Below are positions 34,667-43,063 of a DNA stretch of 64,000 nt, in pieces. Position 1 is the stretch's first letter, and each line of letters opens with the position of its first letter. The stretch is from Caballeronia sp. LZ062. Its GTDB lineage: Bacteria > Pseudomonadota > Gammaproteobacteria > Burkholderiales > Burkholderiaceae. The stretch spans positions 620,001-684,000 of the forward strand of contig NZ_JARTWB010000003.1 of assembly GCF_031450785.1 (NCBI RefSeq), given 5' to 3'. Made by a program: the position numbers and the translations under genes. Below the pieces are notes generated by a model. It searched no databases. It had not been told where the DNA came from and was given only the letters and a program-made list of their open reading frames with translations.

Positions 34667-35302
34667 ATGAAGAGAAGAGGTTTTCTGACACTAACGGCGT
34701 TTGCGCCGTTCCTATTAAGCGGTTGCTTGACATCGCAGCTTATCGATGAAGCGAACTCCGACAACGTACGGCAATACACTGAGACGATCGACAGCGTATT
34801 GATTTCGGCTGATCGGAAGAAGCTCGTCTTTCTTGGGGCGGAATATCACTACATCTTCGATGCACCGGAGCATTTTGTGGAGCTTCTTGCCTCGCCGTTG
34901 CATTCGCTGATAAGAGCAGATGTCAGTAGCTTTAGCGTGATTCCCGATGAGAACGTTGACGGTTATATCGACTTGAAGGTGCCTAAATCATCGGCCCTTA
35001 CGCCGCAACAGAAGGAGCAGTTGGTCGACTTCGGCTTTTCCGGAACGGAACTGGTCCGGCAGATTAGCCTGAAAGGTGCACGTTATGACGCAAGGAAGTT
35101 TGAACGGTCGAGACTGAGTTCGACGTCACTGAACCAATCTTATAGCGTCAGGGTGCACGAGACGCAGCATTCGAGTGCGAAGAAGGCCATGCTGTTGATG
35201 ACGCCGGTCACAGTCGCGCTGGACGGAGCTCTGATGATTCTCGCTGTTCCACTGATTCCTGTCGGAATATACCTGTTTTCCAACATGCGACTTGTTGGAT
35301 GA
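34667..35302 (+). CDS. Hypothetical lipoprotein with C-terminal membrane segment
   Basis: 211 residues. Twin-basic start MKRRGFLTLTAFAPFLLSGC with lipobox LSGC (Cys at 20) marks it as a lipoprotein. The middle is mixed alpha/beta (RKKLVFLGAEYHYIFDAP, LKVPKSSALTPQQKEQLVDFGF). Residues about 175-205 (MLLMTPVTVALDGALMILAVPLIPVGIYLF) are hydrophobic, enough for one or two membrane passes. Ribosome site AGGGGAAGGG precedes the ATG at 34667. Base composition is visibly lower in GC than its neighbours and no family was recognised, which together with the gene-poor flanks suggests acquisition. Confidence 0.7.
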   Translation: MKRRGFLTLTAFAPFLLSGCLTSQLIDEANSDNVRQYTETIDSVLISADRKKLVFLGAEYHYIFDAPEHFVELLASPLHSLIRADVSSFSVIPDENVDGYIDLKVPKSSALTPQQKEQLVDFGFSGTELVRQISLKGARYDARKFERSRLSSTSLNQSYSVRVHETQHSSAKKAMLLMTPVTVALDGALMILAVPLIPVGIYLFSNMRLVG

Positions 35303-35311
35303 GATCGGTCT

Positions 35312-35331
35312 GAGCATCTTAGCGGGTGCTC
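35312..35331 (+). terminator. Possible hairpin after the lipoprotein gene
   Basis: Seven-pair stem GAGCATC / GGTGCTC (one G-T pair) with a 6-nt loop, 9 nt after the stop codon. No T-run; weak. Confidence 0.3.
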
Positions 35332-35337
35332 GACACT

Positions 35338-35646
35338 ATGCAGTTGGAACTGACCGATCGAATCTGCGTCGAGGAGGATGCGATTGACATCGATCACCAC
35401 GTCGCGCATCGATATAGTTATGCGCCAGTCCTGTTCGTGGCCCGTGCCCCAGAAACGCTTGTCTGGCCACGAACCTACGGCAAGATGCGATATCTCTACT
35501 TAGCAGAAACACGACATTTGAACTTGGGACCTACAACTCGAAATGCGCTAATTAGCATTATGTCAACAATACCTACGGCGCGAATGTTTTCCTCCGACCC
35601 GCGTCGAAGTCGAACACGCGCACTGGCTGAGTACGGCACATGTTGA
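35338..35646 (+). CDS. Doubtful short ORF or gene remnant
   Basis: Open frame of 102 residues beginning MQLELTDRICVEEDAIDIDHHV. Composition is less GC-rich than the surroundings and no ribosome site is clear. The DAIDIDHHVAHRY stretch is faintly like the beginning of condensation/acyltransferase folds, but the frame lacks the rest of such a protein. It may be a remnant or not coding at all. The remaining 240 bases to the deacylase gene stop hold nothing recognisable. Confidence 0.2.
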   Translation: MQLELTDRICVEEDAIDIDHHVAHRYSYAPVLFVARAPETLVWPRTYGKMRYLYLAETRHLNLGPTTRNALISIMSTIPTARMFSSDPRRSRTRALAEYGTC

Positions 35647-35889
35647 CAACGATCGTCGCCTGCCGAAGCGCCGTTAAGAGCGGGCCGCCGGAAAACACGA
35701 GACTTAGCGCATAAGAAAGCAATGACGAGGCAAGCAACGTTTTTGCATTCGCTAAATCGCCCGACGCCTAGCCGCATCACCAACACTGCGCCCCGGCAAG
35801 TCCAGCACCCACGCTCGTGCCGCCCGCGCCAGCACTTCAAACGTCCAACACCGTTCCCGGCCGAAGCCAACTCGACACACAGGCCCACC

Positions 35890-37047
35890 TTAGCCCGACA
35901 AATAGTCAGCGAGCCGAAGCAGCATGGCGTCGCAGGCGCGTAATTGCTCGACGGTGAGGTACTCGTCGGGCTTGTGCCCCTGATCCATGCTTCCCGGCCC
36001 GCAGACCACGGTCGGTATGCCGGCCTGCTCAAACAAGCCGCCTTCCGTGCCGAACGCGACCGTGTCGAATGCTGTCGATCCCGCGAGAAGCGCCAACAGC
36101 CGCGCGGCCTCACCGTCGGGCGGCGTGGCGAGAGCTGGATAAGCCGACAACGGCTGCATGCTGATACCGGTATCAGGCTCCACTGCGCGCATCTTCGGCA
36201 GCAGTTGGGTCTCGGCGTAGGCCTGCAGGCGCTGCACGACCTCATTCGCATCGAAGCCGGGCAAGGCCCGCACTTCGAAGTCGAAATCGCATTCGGCGGG
36301 CACGATGTTAAGCGCACGGCCTCCTTTGATGACCCCCGTCTGCACCGTCGAGTAAGGCGGATTGAACCGTTCGTCGCGATGCTCCGGCTGTGCGAGTTCC
36401 TCGCCGATGTCGTCAAGGTAATTGATCATGCGCGCCGCGTATTGAATGGCGTTGACGCCATACGGCGCGTAAGCCGAATGACACGGCGCGCCTTTCACGC
36501 AACAGCGCACGGCGAGCTTGCCCTTGTGTCCGAGCACGGGCTTGAGCTCCGTCGGCTCGCCGATAAGACACAGCACGGGCTTGTGCTCCCGAAGCGCGAG
36601 TTGTGCAAGCATCGGACGTACGCCCAGACACCCGATTTCTTCGTCGTAAGAAAACGCGACATGCACGGGCATCTTCAAGTCACGTTCGACGAACGTCGGC
36701 ACCGCTGCCAAGACGGATGCAAGAAAGCCCTTCATGTCCGCCGTGCCGCGTCCGTAAAGACGCCCTTCCTTTTCGACGAGTTCGAACGGATTGACGGTCC
36801 ACGCCTGGCCATCCACAGGCACGACATCCGTATGTCCCGACAACGCAATGCCGCCACGATCGCGCGGGCCGATGGTCGCAAAGAGACTCGCCTTGGTGCG
36901 CTCGTCGTTATGGAAGAGTTCGCATTCGACGCCATATCCAGCAAGATAATCGCGAACGAACTCGATTAGCGCGAGATTCGAATCGCGGCTGACCGTCGCG
37001 AAGCCGATCAGCTTTTCGAGCAGCGCACGGCTTCGCATTTCATTCAT
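35890..37047 (-). CDS. argE: M20 family acetylornithine deacetylase-like enzyme (ArgE/DapE superfamily)
   Basis: 385-residue cytoplasmic zinc hydrolase. Metal and catalytic blocks are complete: ALSGHTDVVPVDG, LYGRGTADMKGFLA, SYDEEIGCLG (Glu-Glu), LIGEPTELKPV and the C-terminal GSMDQGHKPDEYL. Closest in form to ArgE (N-acetylornithine deacetylase), but position in a catabolic module with DUF1028, RidA, FMO and Rieske genes suggests that it deacylates a pathway intermediate here instead of serving arginine biosynthesis. Overlaps the DUF1028 gene by 8 nt. Confidence 0.88.
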   Translation of the reverse strand: MNEMRSRALLEKLIGFATVSRDSNLALIEFVRDYLAGYGVECELFHNDERTKASLFATIGPRDRGGIALSGHTDVVPVDGQAWTVNPFELVEKEGRLYGRGTADMKGFLASVLAAVPTFVERDLKMPVHVAFSYDEEIGCLGVRPMLAQLALREHKPVLCLIGEPTELKPVLGHKGKLAVRCCVKGAPCHSAYAPYGVNAIQYAARMINYLDDIGEELAQPEHRDERFNPPYSTVQTGVIKGGRALNIVPAECDFDFEVRALPGFDANEVVQRLQAYAETQLLPKMRAVEPDTGISMQPLSAYPALATPPDGEAARLLALLAGSTAFDTVAFGTEGGLFEQAGIPTVVCGPGSMDQGHKPDEYLTVEQLRACDAMLLRLADYLSG

Positions 37048-37717
37048 CGCCCGGCACTCCGTAGCTCGGCGCGGCGGTGGGATTCAATGCGCGCGTCACA
37101 TAGTCCTTCATCTGCGGCGCGTAGGCGGTCCACAAGTCGCGGAGCTTGCCGATTGGATCATCGTCGGCCCAATCCACACGCAAATCGACGATCGGCCAAC
37201 TCAGATCGCTCACGATCTTCAGCGCGGCCGAATGCACGGGGCCCGCCTCCCCGCCCGCCGCCATGGCCGCTTGCATGGCGGCCAGCAAGCGACCCGCGAG
37301 CAGGCCGTCGGCTTGCGCGAATGCGGGTGGCATCGCGTCGATGACATGCGTGCCCGCCAGCATGTTGCCCGCCGCAACGCATTGATCGCCTGCCACTGCG
37401 TGATGCGTGCCGAGCGCTTCCTTACCGCTGAAAAAGGCGGTGCGCCCCTGCGCGTCGATGACCGTGACCTGCCGGTACTCGCGCCATTCATTCGCATCGA
37501 GCGCCTGTTTCAGGGCCTCCGATGGCCCGAGCCGCTTGTCCGCGAGAAGCTCGAGAATCTGCGGCCCGAGCGCGGGCAGCGTGACGTTTTGCGTCGCGAC
37601 AGCACCGACGCCCGCGCGCAGCCACGGACAACGCGCGCCGACCGCGATGCTCGACGAACTGATCGCAATGCCGAGCTGTCCCGTTCTCTCACACCGACCG
37701 ACGATAGAAAAAGTCAT
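37040..37717 (-). CDS. DUF1028 family protein (Ntn-hydrolase-like)
   Basis: 225-residue protein beginning MTFSIVGRCERTGQLGIAISSSSIAVGARCPW, the hallmark of DUF1028. GVGAVATQNVTLPALGPQILELL and AGNMLAGTHVIDAM follow. The family has an Ntn-hydrolase-like fold and no assigned reaction; it typically sits with peptidases and amidohydrolases in catabolic operons. Located between RidA and the M20 gene, with 16 and -8 nt spacing, so cotranscribed. Confidence 0.9.
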   Translation of the reverse strand: MTFSIVGRCERTGQLGIAISSSSIAVGARCPWLRAGVGAVATQNVTLPALGPQILELLADKRLGPSEALKQALDANEWREYRQVTVIDAQGRTAFFSGKEALGTHHAVAGDQCVAAGNMLAGTHVIDAMPPAFAQADGLLAGRLLAAMQAAMAAGGEAGPVHSAALKIVSDLSWPIVDLRVDWADDDPIGKLRDLWTAYAPQMKDYVTRALNPTAAPSYGVPGDE

Positions 37718-37733
37718 TAGCTATCCTTCACGA

Positions 37734-38162
37734 TTAGCGCGTCCAGCCATCGGGAATAACGGCGATCACGTCGATCTCCATGAGCCATTGCGGCTGGCCC
37801 AGCGCAACGACGGTCAGCCCGGTCGAGATGGGAAACACGCCCTTGAGCCACTTGCCGACTTCCCTGTAGACCGGCTCGCGATAACGCACGTCGGTGAGGT
37901 ACGTCGTCGTCTTGACGATGTGCGAAAGGTCGCTGCCCGCTTCTTCGAGCAACTGCTTTACATTCTTCATCGCCTGTTCGGCCTGCGCGCGCGCATCGCC
38001 GAGGCCTACGAGATTGCCATCGAAATCCGTGCCCACTTGCCCGCGCACATAGACGGTGTTGCCTGCGCGGACGGCCTGACAGAGATCGTTGTCGAGCGTC
38101 TGATTGGGGTACGTATCCTTCGTATTGAACATGCGGATACGCGTATGCGTCGGTTGGCTCAT
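37734..38162 (-). CDS. RidA family protein
   Basis: 142-residue member of the RidA/YjgF/UK114 family, which hydrolyses reactive enamine/imine intermediates formed from amino compounds. AVRAGNTVYVRGQVGTDFDGN and AEQAMKNVKQLLEEAGSDLSHIVKTTTYLTD are typical; the last block PQWLMEIDVIAVIPDG resembles the usual active-site strand but lacks the canonical RVEIE. Start chosen at 38162 (MSQPTHTRIRMF). Its place in the operon implies an oxidised amine or imine intermediate. Confidence 0.9.
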   Translation of the reverse strand: MSQPTHTRIRMFNTKDTYPNQTLDNDLCQAVRAGNTVYVRGQVGTDFDGNLVGLGDARAQAEQAMKNVKQLLEEAGSDLSHIVKTTTYLTDVRYREPVYREVGKWLKGVFPISTGLTVVALGQPQWLMEIDVIAVIPDGWTR

Positions 38163-38179
38163 GAGTTCACCTGATACGT

Positions 38180-39487
38180 TCAGTTGGCTTGCACACTTTC
38201 TTCGTTCCGTGGCGCTTGCGCGTGACGATGCGGCGCGTCGTAGTACGCCTGATACTTGCGCTGCGTAACGATGTGATCCGCGACGTGTTTCGCGTCGTGC
38301 CACACGCCCCATATGAACGCGGAGCCGCGTCGCGAGAGCCACGGCAAGCCGAGAAAATAGATTCCCGGTTCCTTCGACACACCGCGCTGGTGCTTGGGCT
38401 TTCCTCTATCGTCGAAGGCATCGACCTGCAGCCAGCTGAAGTCGTTGACATAACCCGTCGCCCAGATAATCGAGGTTACGCCCGCTTGCGCCAGATTCAG
38501 TTCGAGCAGCGGATTCTTGAGGCAGTCGGGGTCGGGCGGGATCATGCGCGCTTCCGGCTCGGCAGGAAGATCGAGGCCATTGCGGGCGGCATACGCGTCG
38601 GCAGCGTCGAGCAGCGACAGATAATTTTCGTCGCCTCGCGCGATGTTTTCCGCGAGATCGTCGTTGAAGCGGGCCACGCCGTTCTCGAATGCTCTCGTCA
38701 GACCCACGAGCGTGATGCCTTGATGTGCAAGCCGGCGAAAGTCGACGGTTTGCCCGCCGCGTGCGCCGCTCACTGCGATAGTCACGTGTTCGCGGCCCGG
38801 CTTCATGACTTCGGCGTCCCACTCGCCGAGCACGCCGAGCCACCAGCAAAAGTCGCGTCCGCGATACGCGCGCGGCGGCCGATCGTGCGCGCCCACGGAC
38901 AGATACACGGGTCGTCCCGCACGCTGCAGTTCATCGGCGATCTGCACGCCCGACGATCCCGCGCCCACCACCAGCACGCCGCCTGCGGGCAATTGCTGCG
39001 GATTGCGGTAGTCGGCGGAATGAATCTGCGTTAGCGAAGCATCTTGCGGTGCGATTGGCGGCATCACGGGCTTCTGGAACGGCCCGGTCGCAACGACGAC
39101 GCGCTTTGCATCGATCACGCCATTCGACGTCTCCACAGTAAAGCCCGGACGTCCCACGTTGCGCGCGACCTTTTTCACTTCCACGCCGGTGTGTATGGGC
39201 GCATCGAACTTTCTTGCATAAGCGACGAAATAATCAGCGATTTCCTCTTTCGGCGCGAAGGCGTCGGGGGCGGTCTGCGCGAACTCGAGATTGGGAAAGC
39301 GATCGTGCCACGCGGGCCCGTTGGCCACGAGCGAGTCCCATCGACCCGTGCGCCAGCGTTCCGCGATGCGCGCGCGTTCCAGCACGAGATGCGGCACACC
39401 GTGCCGGGTCAAATGTTCGCTCATCGCGACGCCGGCCTGGCCTGCGCCGACCACGAGCGTGTCGATCGAAGTGGGGTCCATTGTCAT
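38180..39487 (-). CDS. Flavin-containing monooxygenase-like oxidoreductase
   Basis: 435-residue FAD/NAD(P)H enzyme of the flavin monooxygenase/CzcO-like family. FAD-binding GAGQAG at residues 15-20 and the second Rossmann GAGSSG near residue 175 are both intact. LERARIAERWRTGRWDSLVANGPAWHDRFPN is the FMO-type WxxGxW region. ATGYVNDFSWL near the C-terminus is the ATG signature. Start at 39487 is supported by GGAAGGA upstream. First gene of the minus-strand arm, transcribed divergently from the LysR gene. Confidence 0.92.
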   Translation of the reverse strand: MTMDPTSIDTLVVGAGQAGVAMSEHLTRHGVPHLVLERARIAERWRTGRWDSLVANGPAWHDRFPNLEFAQTAPDAFAPKEEIADYFVAYARKFDAPIHTGVEVKKVARNVGRPGFTVETSNGVIDAKRVVVATGPFQKPVMPPIAPQDASLTQIHSADYRNPQQLPAGGVLVVGAGSSGVQIADELQRAGRPVYLSVGAHDRPPRAYRGRDFCWWLGVLGEWDAEVMKPGREHVTIAVSGARGGQTVDFRRLAHQGITLVGLTRAFENGVARFNDDLAENIARGDENYLSLLDAADAYAARNGLDLPAEPEARMIPPDPDCLKNPLLELNLAQAGVTSIIWATGYVNDFSWLQVDAFDDRGKPKHQRGVSKEPGIYFLGLPWLSRRGSAFIWGVWHDAKHVADHIVTQRKYQAYYDAPHRHAQAPRNEESVQAN

Positions 39488-39664
39488 GGCTGTGTCCTTC
39501 CGAGAGGCTCGTATGGCCGTTCCGATGCCGACAGAATCTACGCGCCGTGACCTGATCAATAAAATATTTTCAAAAAATGCATAGCATGGGATTTACCTAT
39601 GCAGGCTTTTTTGTACGCCGCACAATGCGGTGCATTTAGGTTCTAGCGAGGACGCATTGCCGCG
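39488..39664. promoter_or_regulatory. Divergent promoter region with perfect inverted repeat
   Basis: AT-rich 177-nt gap between the FMO and LysR genes. TGCATAG (39578-39584) and CTATGCA (39597-39603) form a perfect 7-bp inverted repeat with a 12-nt spacer, the geometry of a LysR-type operator (T-N11-A class). A nearby AAAATATTTT palindrome (39561-39570) may be part of the promoter. Likely controls both arms of the catabolic module. Confidence 0.65.
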
Positions 39665-40591
39665 ATGGAAAGTCATTCGTTACGCTACTCGCTGCGCCAG
39701 TTGCGCTACTTCGTGGTCGCGGCAGAAGCCTTGTCATTCACTGCAGCGGCCAGAAAGCTGCATATTTCGCAGCCTTCGATATCGACAGCGCTGGCGGACC
39801 TCGAAGTGTCCTTCGGTGTTCAGCTCTTCATCCGGCATCACGCGAGCGGCTTGTCGCTGACGCAGGCTGGTCGCGATCTTTTGGGGCAAGCGCGCAATCT
39901 GCTGAAGATCGCCGAAGAATTGCAGATGGCCGCAAAGGAACTGGATGGCGGTATGACCGGTTCCATTGCGCTCGGCTGCCTTGTTTCGCTCGCGCCGCCG
40001 CTCATGCCGGGCCTCATCAGCCGCTTCACGGCCGATCATGCGGGCATTGCGTTTCGCACGGTCGAAGGGAACCAGGATGTTCTGCTGCGCGGACTGCACG
40101 ACGGCTCGCTGGATCTCGCGCTGACCTATAGCCTCGATCTCACCGAGGATATCGCCTTCACGCCGCTCTTGTCGTTGCCGCCTTACGCCATTCTGCCGCG
40201 CACGCATCGCCTGGCGCGCGCCCGCAAAATCTCACTGGCCGATCTGCTGCCCGAGCCATACGTCATGCTCGATCTGCCGCATAGCCGGGAGTATTTCGCC
40301 GCCCTCTTCGATGCGGTCGGCAACAGGCCAGTGCCCGCGTTCCGCTCGTCGCAGCCGGAAGTAGTGCGAGGCATGGTGGCAAACGGCCTCGGCTATAGCC
40401 TGCTCAACTTCCCGCTCAAATCGAACCGCACGGTGGACGGCGAAGAGTTCGTCATTAAGCGTTTCAAAGACAACGTGAACGCGACGATGCTCGGCATCGC
40501 GCAATCCCGCACCATGAAGCCGCGGCAGGTGGTTCACCGTTTCACTTCGTTCTGCGAGAACTACATACGGCGGCTGCGTATCGACGCATAA
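39665..40591 (+). CDS. LysR-family transcriptional regulator of the catabolic module
   Basis: 308-residue LysR regulator. N-terminal HTH: LRQLRYFVVAAEALSFTAAARKLHISQPSISTALADLE (residues about 10-47). Effector domain begins near residue 96 (GSIALGCLVSLAPPLMPGLI), with DGSLDLALTYSLDLTEDIAFTPL and VRGMVANGLGYSLLNFP. Centrally placed between two oppositely transcribed arms, it is the natural candidate regulator for both, binding the TGCATAG-N12-CTATGCA site in front of it. Confidence 0.93.
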   Translation: MESHSLRYSLRQLRYFVVAAEALSFTAAARKLHISQPSISTALADLEVSFGVQLFIRHHASGLSLTQAGRDLLGQARNLLKIAEELQMAAKELDGGMTGSIALGCLVSLAPPLMPGLISRFTADHAGIAFRTVEGNQDVLLRGLHDGSLDLALTYSLDLTEDIAFTPLLSLPPYAILPRTHRLARARKISLADLLPEPYVMLDLPHSREYFAALFDAVGNRPVPAFRSSQPEVVRGMVANGLGYSLLNFPLKSNRTVDGEEFVIKRFKDNVNATMLGIAQSRTMKPRQVVHRFTSFCENYIRRLRIDA

Positions 40592-40728
40592 CGCCCGTGC
40601 ATAGGAAAAAGCTTTGCGCTGTATCCGAAAACAATATTTTGACTGGCATATTGGCTTGTTAGATTGAGTGCATGCCGGGTGCCTGCCAAGTGAAAAGGCG
40701 CTCCGGCTCACTGCACGAGGAAATCGTC

Positions 40729-41859
40729 ATGGCCCATCTGCACGAGTTGATGAACGCATTGCGCGACGGATGCGATCGCCCGTTCAGTGACGCACGTGCG
40801 ATGCCGCCCGGCGTCTATACGTCGGCGGAGTTCCTCGCGCTCGAAGAAGAGCACATTTTCTCGCGCGAATGGCAATGCGTCGGGCGCGCGAGCGCACTGA
40901 AAGCGCCCGGCGATTACCTCACTGCGCGCATCGCGGAACAGCCGGTCGTCGTCTTGCGAGACGAGCACATGCAGCTCAAGGCGATGTCCAACGTATGCCT
41001 GCATCGCATGTCTCTATTGCTCGAAGGACGCGGCAACGTGCGACGCATCGTGTGTCCATATCACGCGTGGAATTACTCGCTCGACGGCGCACTGAAGGGC
41101 GCGCCGCTGATGGATAGACAAGAAGGCTTCTGCAAGGAAAGCTATAAGTTGCCCGCCGTGCGATGTGAAGAATGGCAAGGCTGGATCTACGTGACGCTGG
41201 ACCCGAACGCGCCACCCGTCAGCAAGCAGCTCGGTGAATTGGACGCGCTGATCGAAGCCTACGGCATGACTGATTACATCGAAACGTTCTATGAAGAGCA
41301 TGTGTGGGACACCAACTGGAAGATCCTCGCCGAAAACTTCATGGAGAGCTATCACCTGCCCATGCTGCATCGCGCGACGGTAGGCCCGCATTCGCGGCTC
41401 GAAGAGATGGAATGTCCGCCGGGTCGCGCGGCGTTCAACTATCACTGGATCACTAAGGAAGCCTCGCTGCCCATCGGGAATGCGCACGCGGACAACACGC
41501 GCTTGTCCGGGCACTGGCGCAAGACGACCGCGCTGCTCGCCATTTACCCGACGCATCTGATCACGTTGACGCCCGGCTATTTCTGGTATCTCGTGCTTCA
41601 ACCGCAGGGCGTCGGCCGCGTGCATATCCGTTTCGGCGGCGGCCTTGCGCCGGAGTTCATCGCCGATGCCGAAGCGAATGCGCACATGGCAACGCTCAAG
41701 AAGCTGCTCGACGAAGTGAACGCCGAAGACAAGCGCGGCGTCGAGGCCGTGTTTCGCGGCGTGCATGCGCCGCTGGCGAAGCCCGGGCACCTGAGCCATC
41801 TGGAACGCCCCAACTATGACTTCGCGCGGTATCTCGCGGGCAAGCTGAAACCGCAGTAA
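40729..41859 (+). CDS. Rieske non-heme iron oxygenase, large subunit
   Basis: 376-residue oxygenase component. The Rieske cluster is CLH...CPYHAW with two Cys and two His (residues about 88-110). The catalytic iron site has ENFMESYHLPMLH, giving two His and, by family pattern, a Glu where ring-hydroxylating enzymes usually have the electron-bridging Asp, as in carnitine/glycine-betaine-type monooxygenases. That points to demethylation or C-N cleavage of a quaternary amine-like substrate, but this is inference. GAGGAA precedes the ATG at 40729. No reductase gene is present in the window, so electrons must come from elsewhere. Followed by a polyamine-type ABC importer at 21 nt. Confidence 0.9.
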   Translation: MAHLHELMNALRDGCDRPFSDARAMPPGVYTSAEFLALEEEHIFSREWQCVGRASALKAPGDYLTARIAEQPVVVLRDEHMQLKAMSNVCLHRMSLLLEGRGNVRRIVCPYHAWNYSLDGALKGAPLMDRQEGFCKESYKLPAVRCEEWQGWIYVTLDPNAPPVSKQLGELDALIEAYGMTDYIETFYEEHVWDTNWKILAENFMESYHLPMLHRATVGPHSRLEEMECPPGRAAFNYHWITKEASLPIGNAHADNTRLSGHWRKTTALLAIYPTHLITLTPGYFWYLVLQPQGVGRVHIRFGGGLAPEFIADAEANAHMATLKKLLDEVNAEDKRGVEAVFRGVHAPLAKPGHLSHLERPNYDFARYLAGKLKPQ

Positions 41860-41880
41860 GAACGACAGGACGCCATCACG

Positions 41881-43062
41881 ATGTCGAACCCTTCCTTCAT
41901 CTCATTCGCGGGCGTGAGCAAATCGTACGACGGCGCAAATTACGTCGTCGAAGGCTTGAACCTCGACGTGCGCAAGGGAGAATTCCTGTCGTTGCTCGGG
42001 CCATCCGGCTCGGGCAAGACCACCACGCTGATGATGCTGGCCGGCTTCGAATCGCCGACGCAAGGCGAGATCCGGCTCGACGGCAAGCGGCTCGACGACA
42101 AGCCGCCGCATCGGCGCGACATCGGAATGGTGTTCCAGAACTACGCGCTGTTTCCGCATCTCACGATTGCGGAGAACGTGGCGTTTCCGCTTTCGGTGCG
42201 GCGCATGAGCCGTTCGGAGCAGAAGGCGCGAGTGAACCGCGCGCTCGAGATGATCGAATTGCCGCATCTGGCTGACAGAAGGCCCGCGCAGCTTTCGGGC
42301 GGGCAACAGCAGCGCGTCGCACTGGCGCGCGCGCTCGTGTTCGAACCGAGCGTCGTACTGATGGACGAACCGCTCGGCGCGCTCGACAAGCGCCTTCGCG
42401 AGACCATGCAATACGAAATCATGCGGCTGCACCGCGAGTTGGCTCTGACCATCGTCTATGTGACGCACGATCAGGCTGAGGCGCTGACCATGTCGGACCG
42501 CGTCGCCGTTTTCTCGGATGGGCGCATACAGCAAGCGGCCACGCCGAGCGAGCTCTATGAAAACGCGCAGAACGCGTTTGTCGCGAACTTCGTCGGCGAG
42601 AACAACGGCCTGACAGGGCGCGTCGTGAGTTGCGACGACACATGGGCGACGTTCGCGCTCTCCGACGGCAGCGTCATTCGCGGTCGATGCGAGACCGGCC
42701 TGCGCGTCGGCGACGAAGCCATGCTCGCGCTGCGCCCCGAGCGCGCGCATATCCCGAGCGCGGAAGGCTTGCATGTCGACGAACACGACAATGTCGTGCG
42801 CGCCCGCGTGGATGAACTGGTGTATTGCGGCGATCATCATCGTGTGCATCTGACGCTCGGCTCGCGCGACGCGATCGTCGTGAAGCTGCCCAATACGCAG
42901 CGTCATGCATTGCCGGCATCCGGGGAGATGATCGATGTCGCATGGCGTCACGACGACTGCAAGATTCTCGCGATGAGCGCCCCGCCTCGCGCCAGCGCGA
43001 CCCATAGCCCGATTTCGCCAACCCCTTCTCTCATCACGACCGCACCCGCAGGAGCCAACTGA
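41881..43062 (+). CDS. potA: ABC transporter ATP-binding protein, PotA type
   Basis: 393-residue importer ATPase of the spermidine/putrescine class. Walker A GPSGSGKTT, Q-loop VFQNYALFPH, signature LSGGQQQRVALARAL, Walker B VVLMDEPLGALD and switch VTHDQAEALTMSD are intact; a C-terminal TOBE-like regulatory domain (MLALRPERAHIP) follows. Cotranscribed with the binding protein (1 nt gap) and two permeases. Symbol denotes the family; the substrate is unknown. Confidence 0.93.
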   Translation: MSNPSFISFAGVSKSYDGANYVVEGLNLDVRKGEFLSLLGPSGSGKTTTLMMLAGFESPTQGEIRLDGKRLDDKPPHRRDIGMVFQNYALFPHLTIAENVAFPLSVRRMSRSEQKARVNRALEMIELPHLADRRPAQLSGGQQQRVALARALVFEPSVVLMDEPLGALDKRLRETMQYEIMRLHRELALTIVYVTHDQAEALTMSDRVAVFSDGRIQQAATPSELYENAQNAFVANFVGENNGLTGRVVSCDDTWATFALSDGSVIRGRCETGLRVGDEAMLALRPERAHIPSAEGLHVDEHDNVVRARVDELVYCGDHHRVHLTLGSRDAIVVKLPNTQRHALPASGEMIDVAWRHDDCKILAMSAPPRASATHSPISPTPSLITTAPAGAN

Positions 43063-43063
43063 C

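Noticed and set aside
40640..40665. TGGC...TTG element upstream of the Rieske gene as a sigma-54 promoter
   Set aside because: GG to GC spacing is wrong (no GC ten bases after GG), unlike the good match at 61948-61964.
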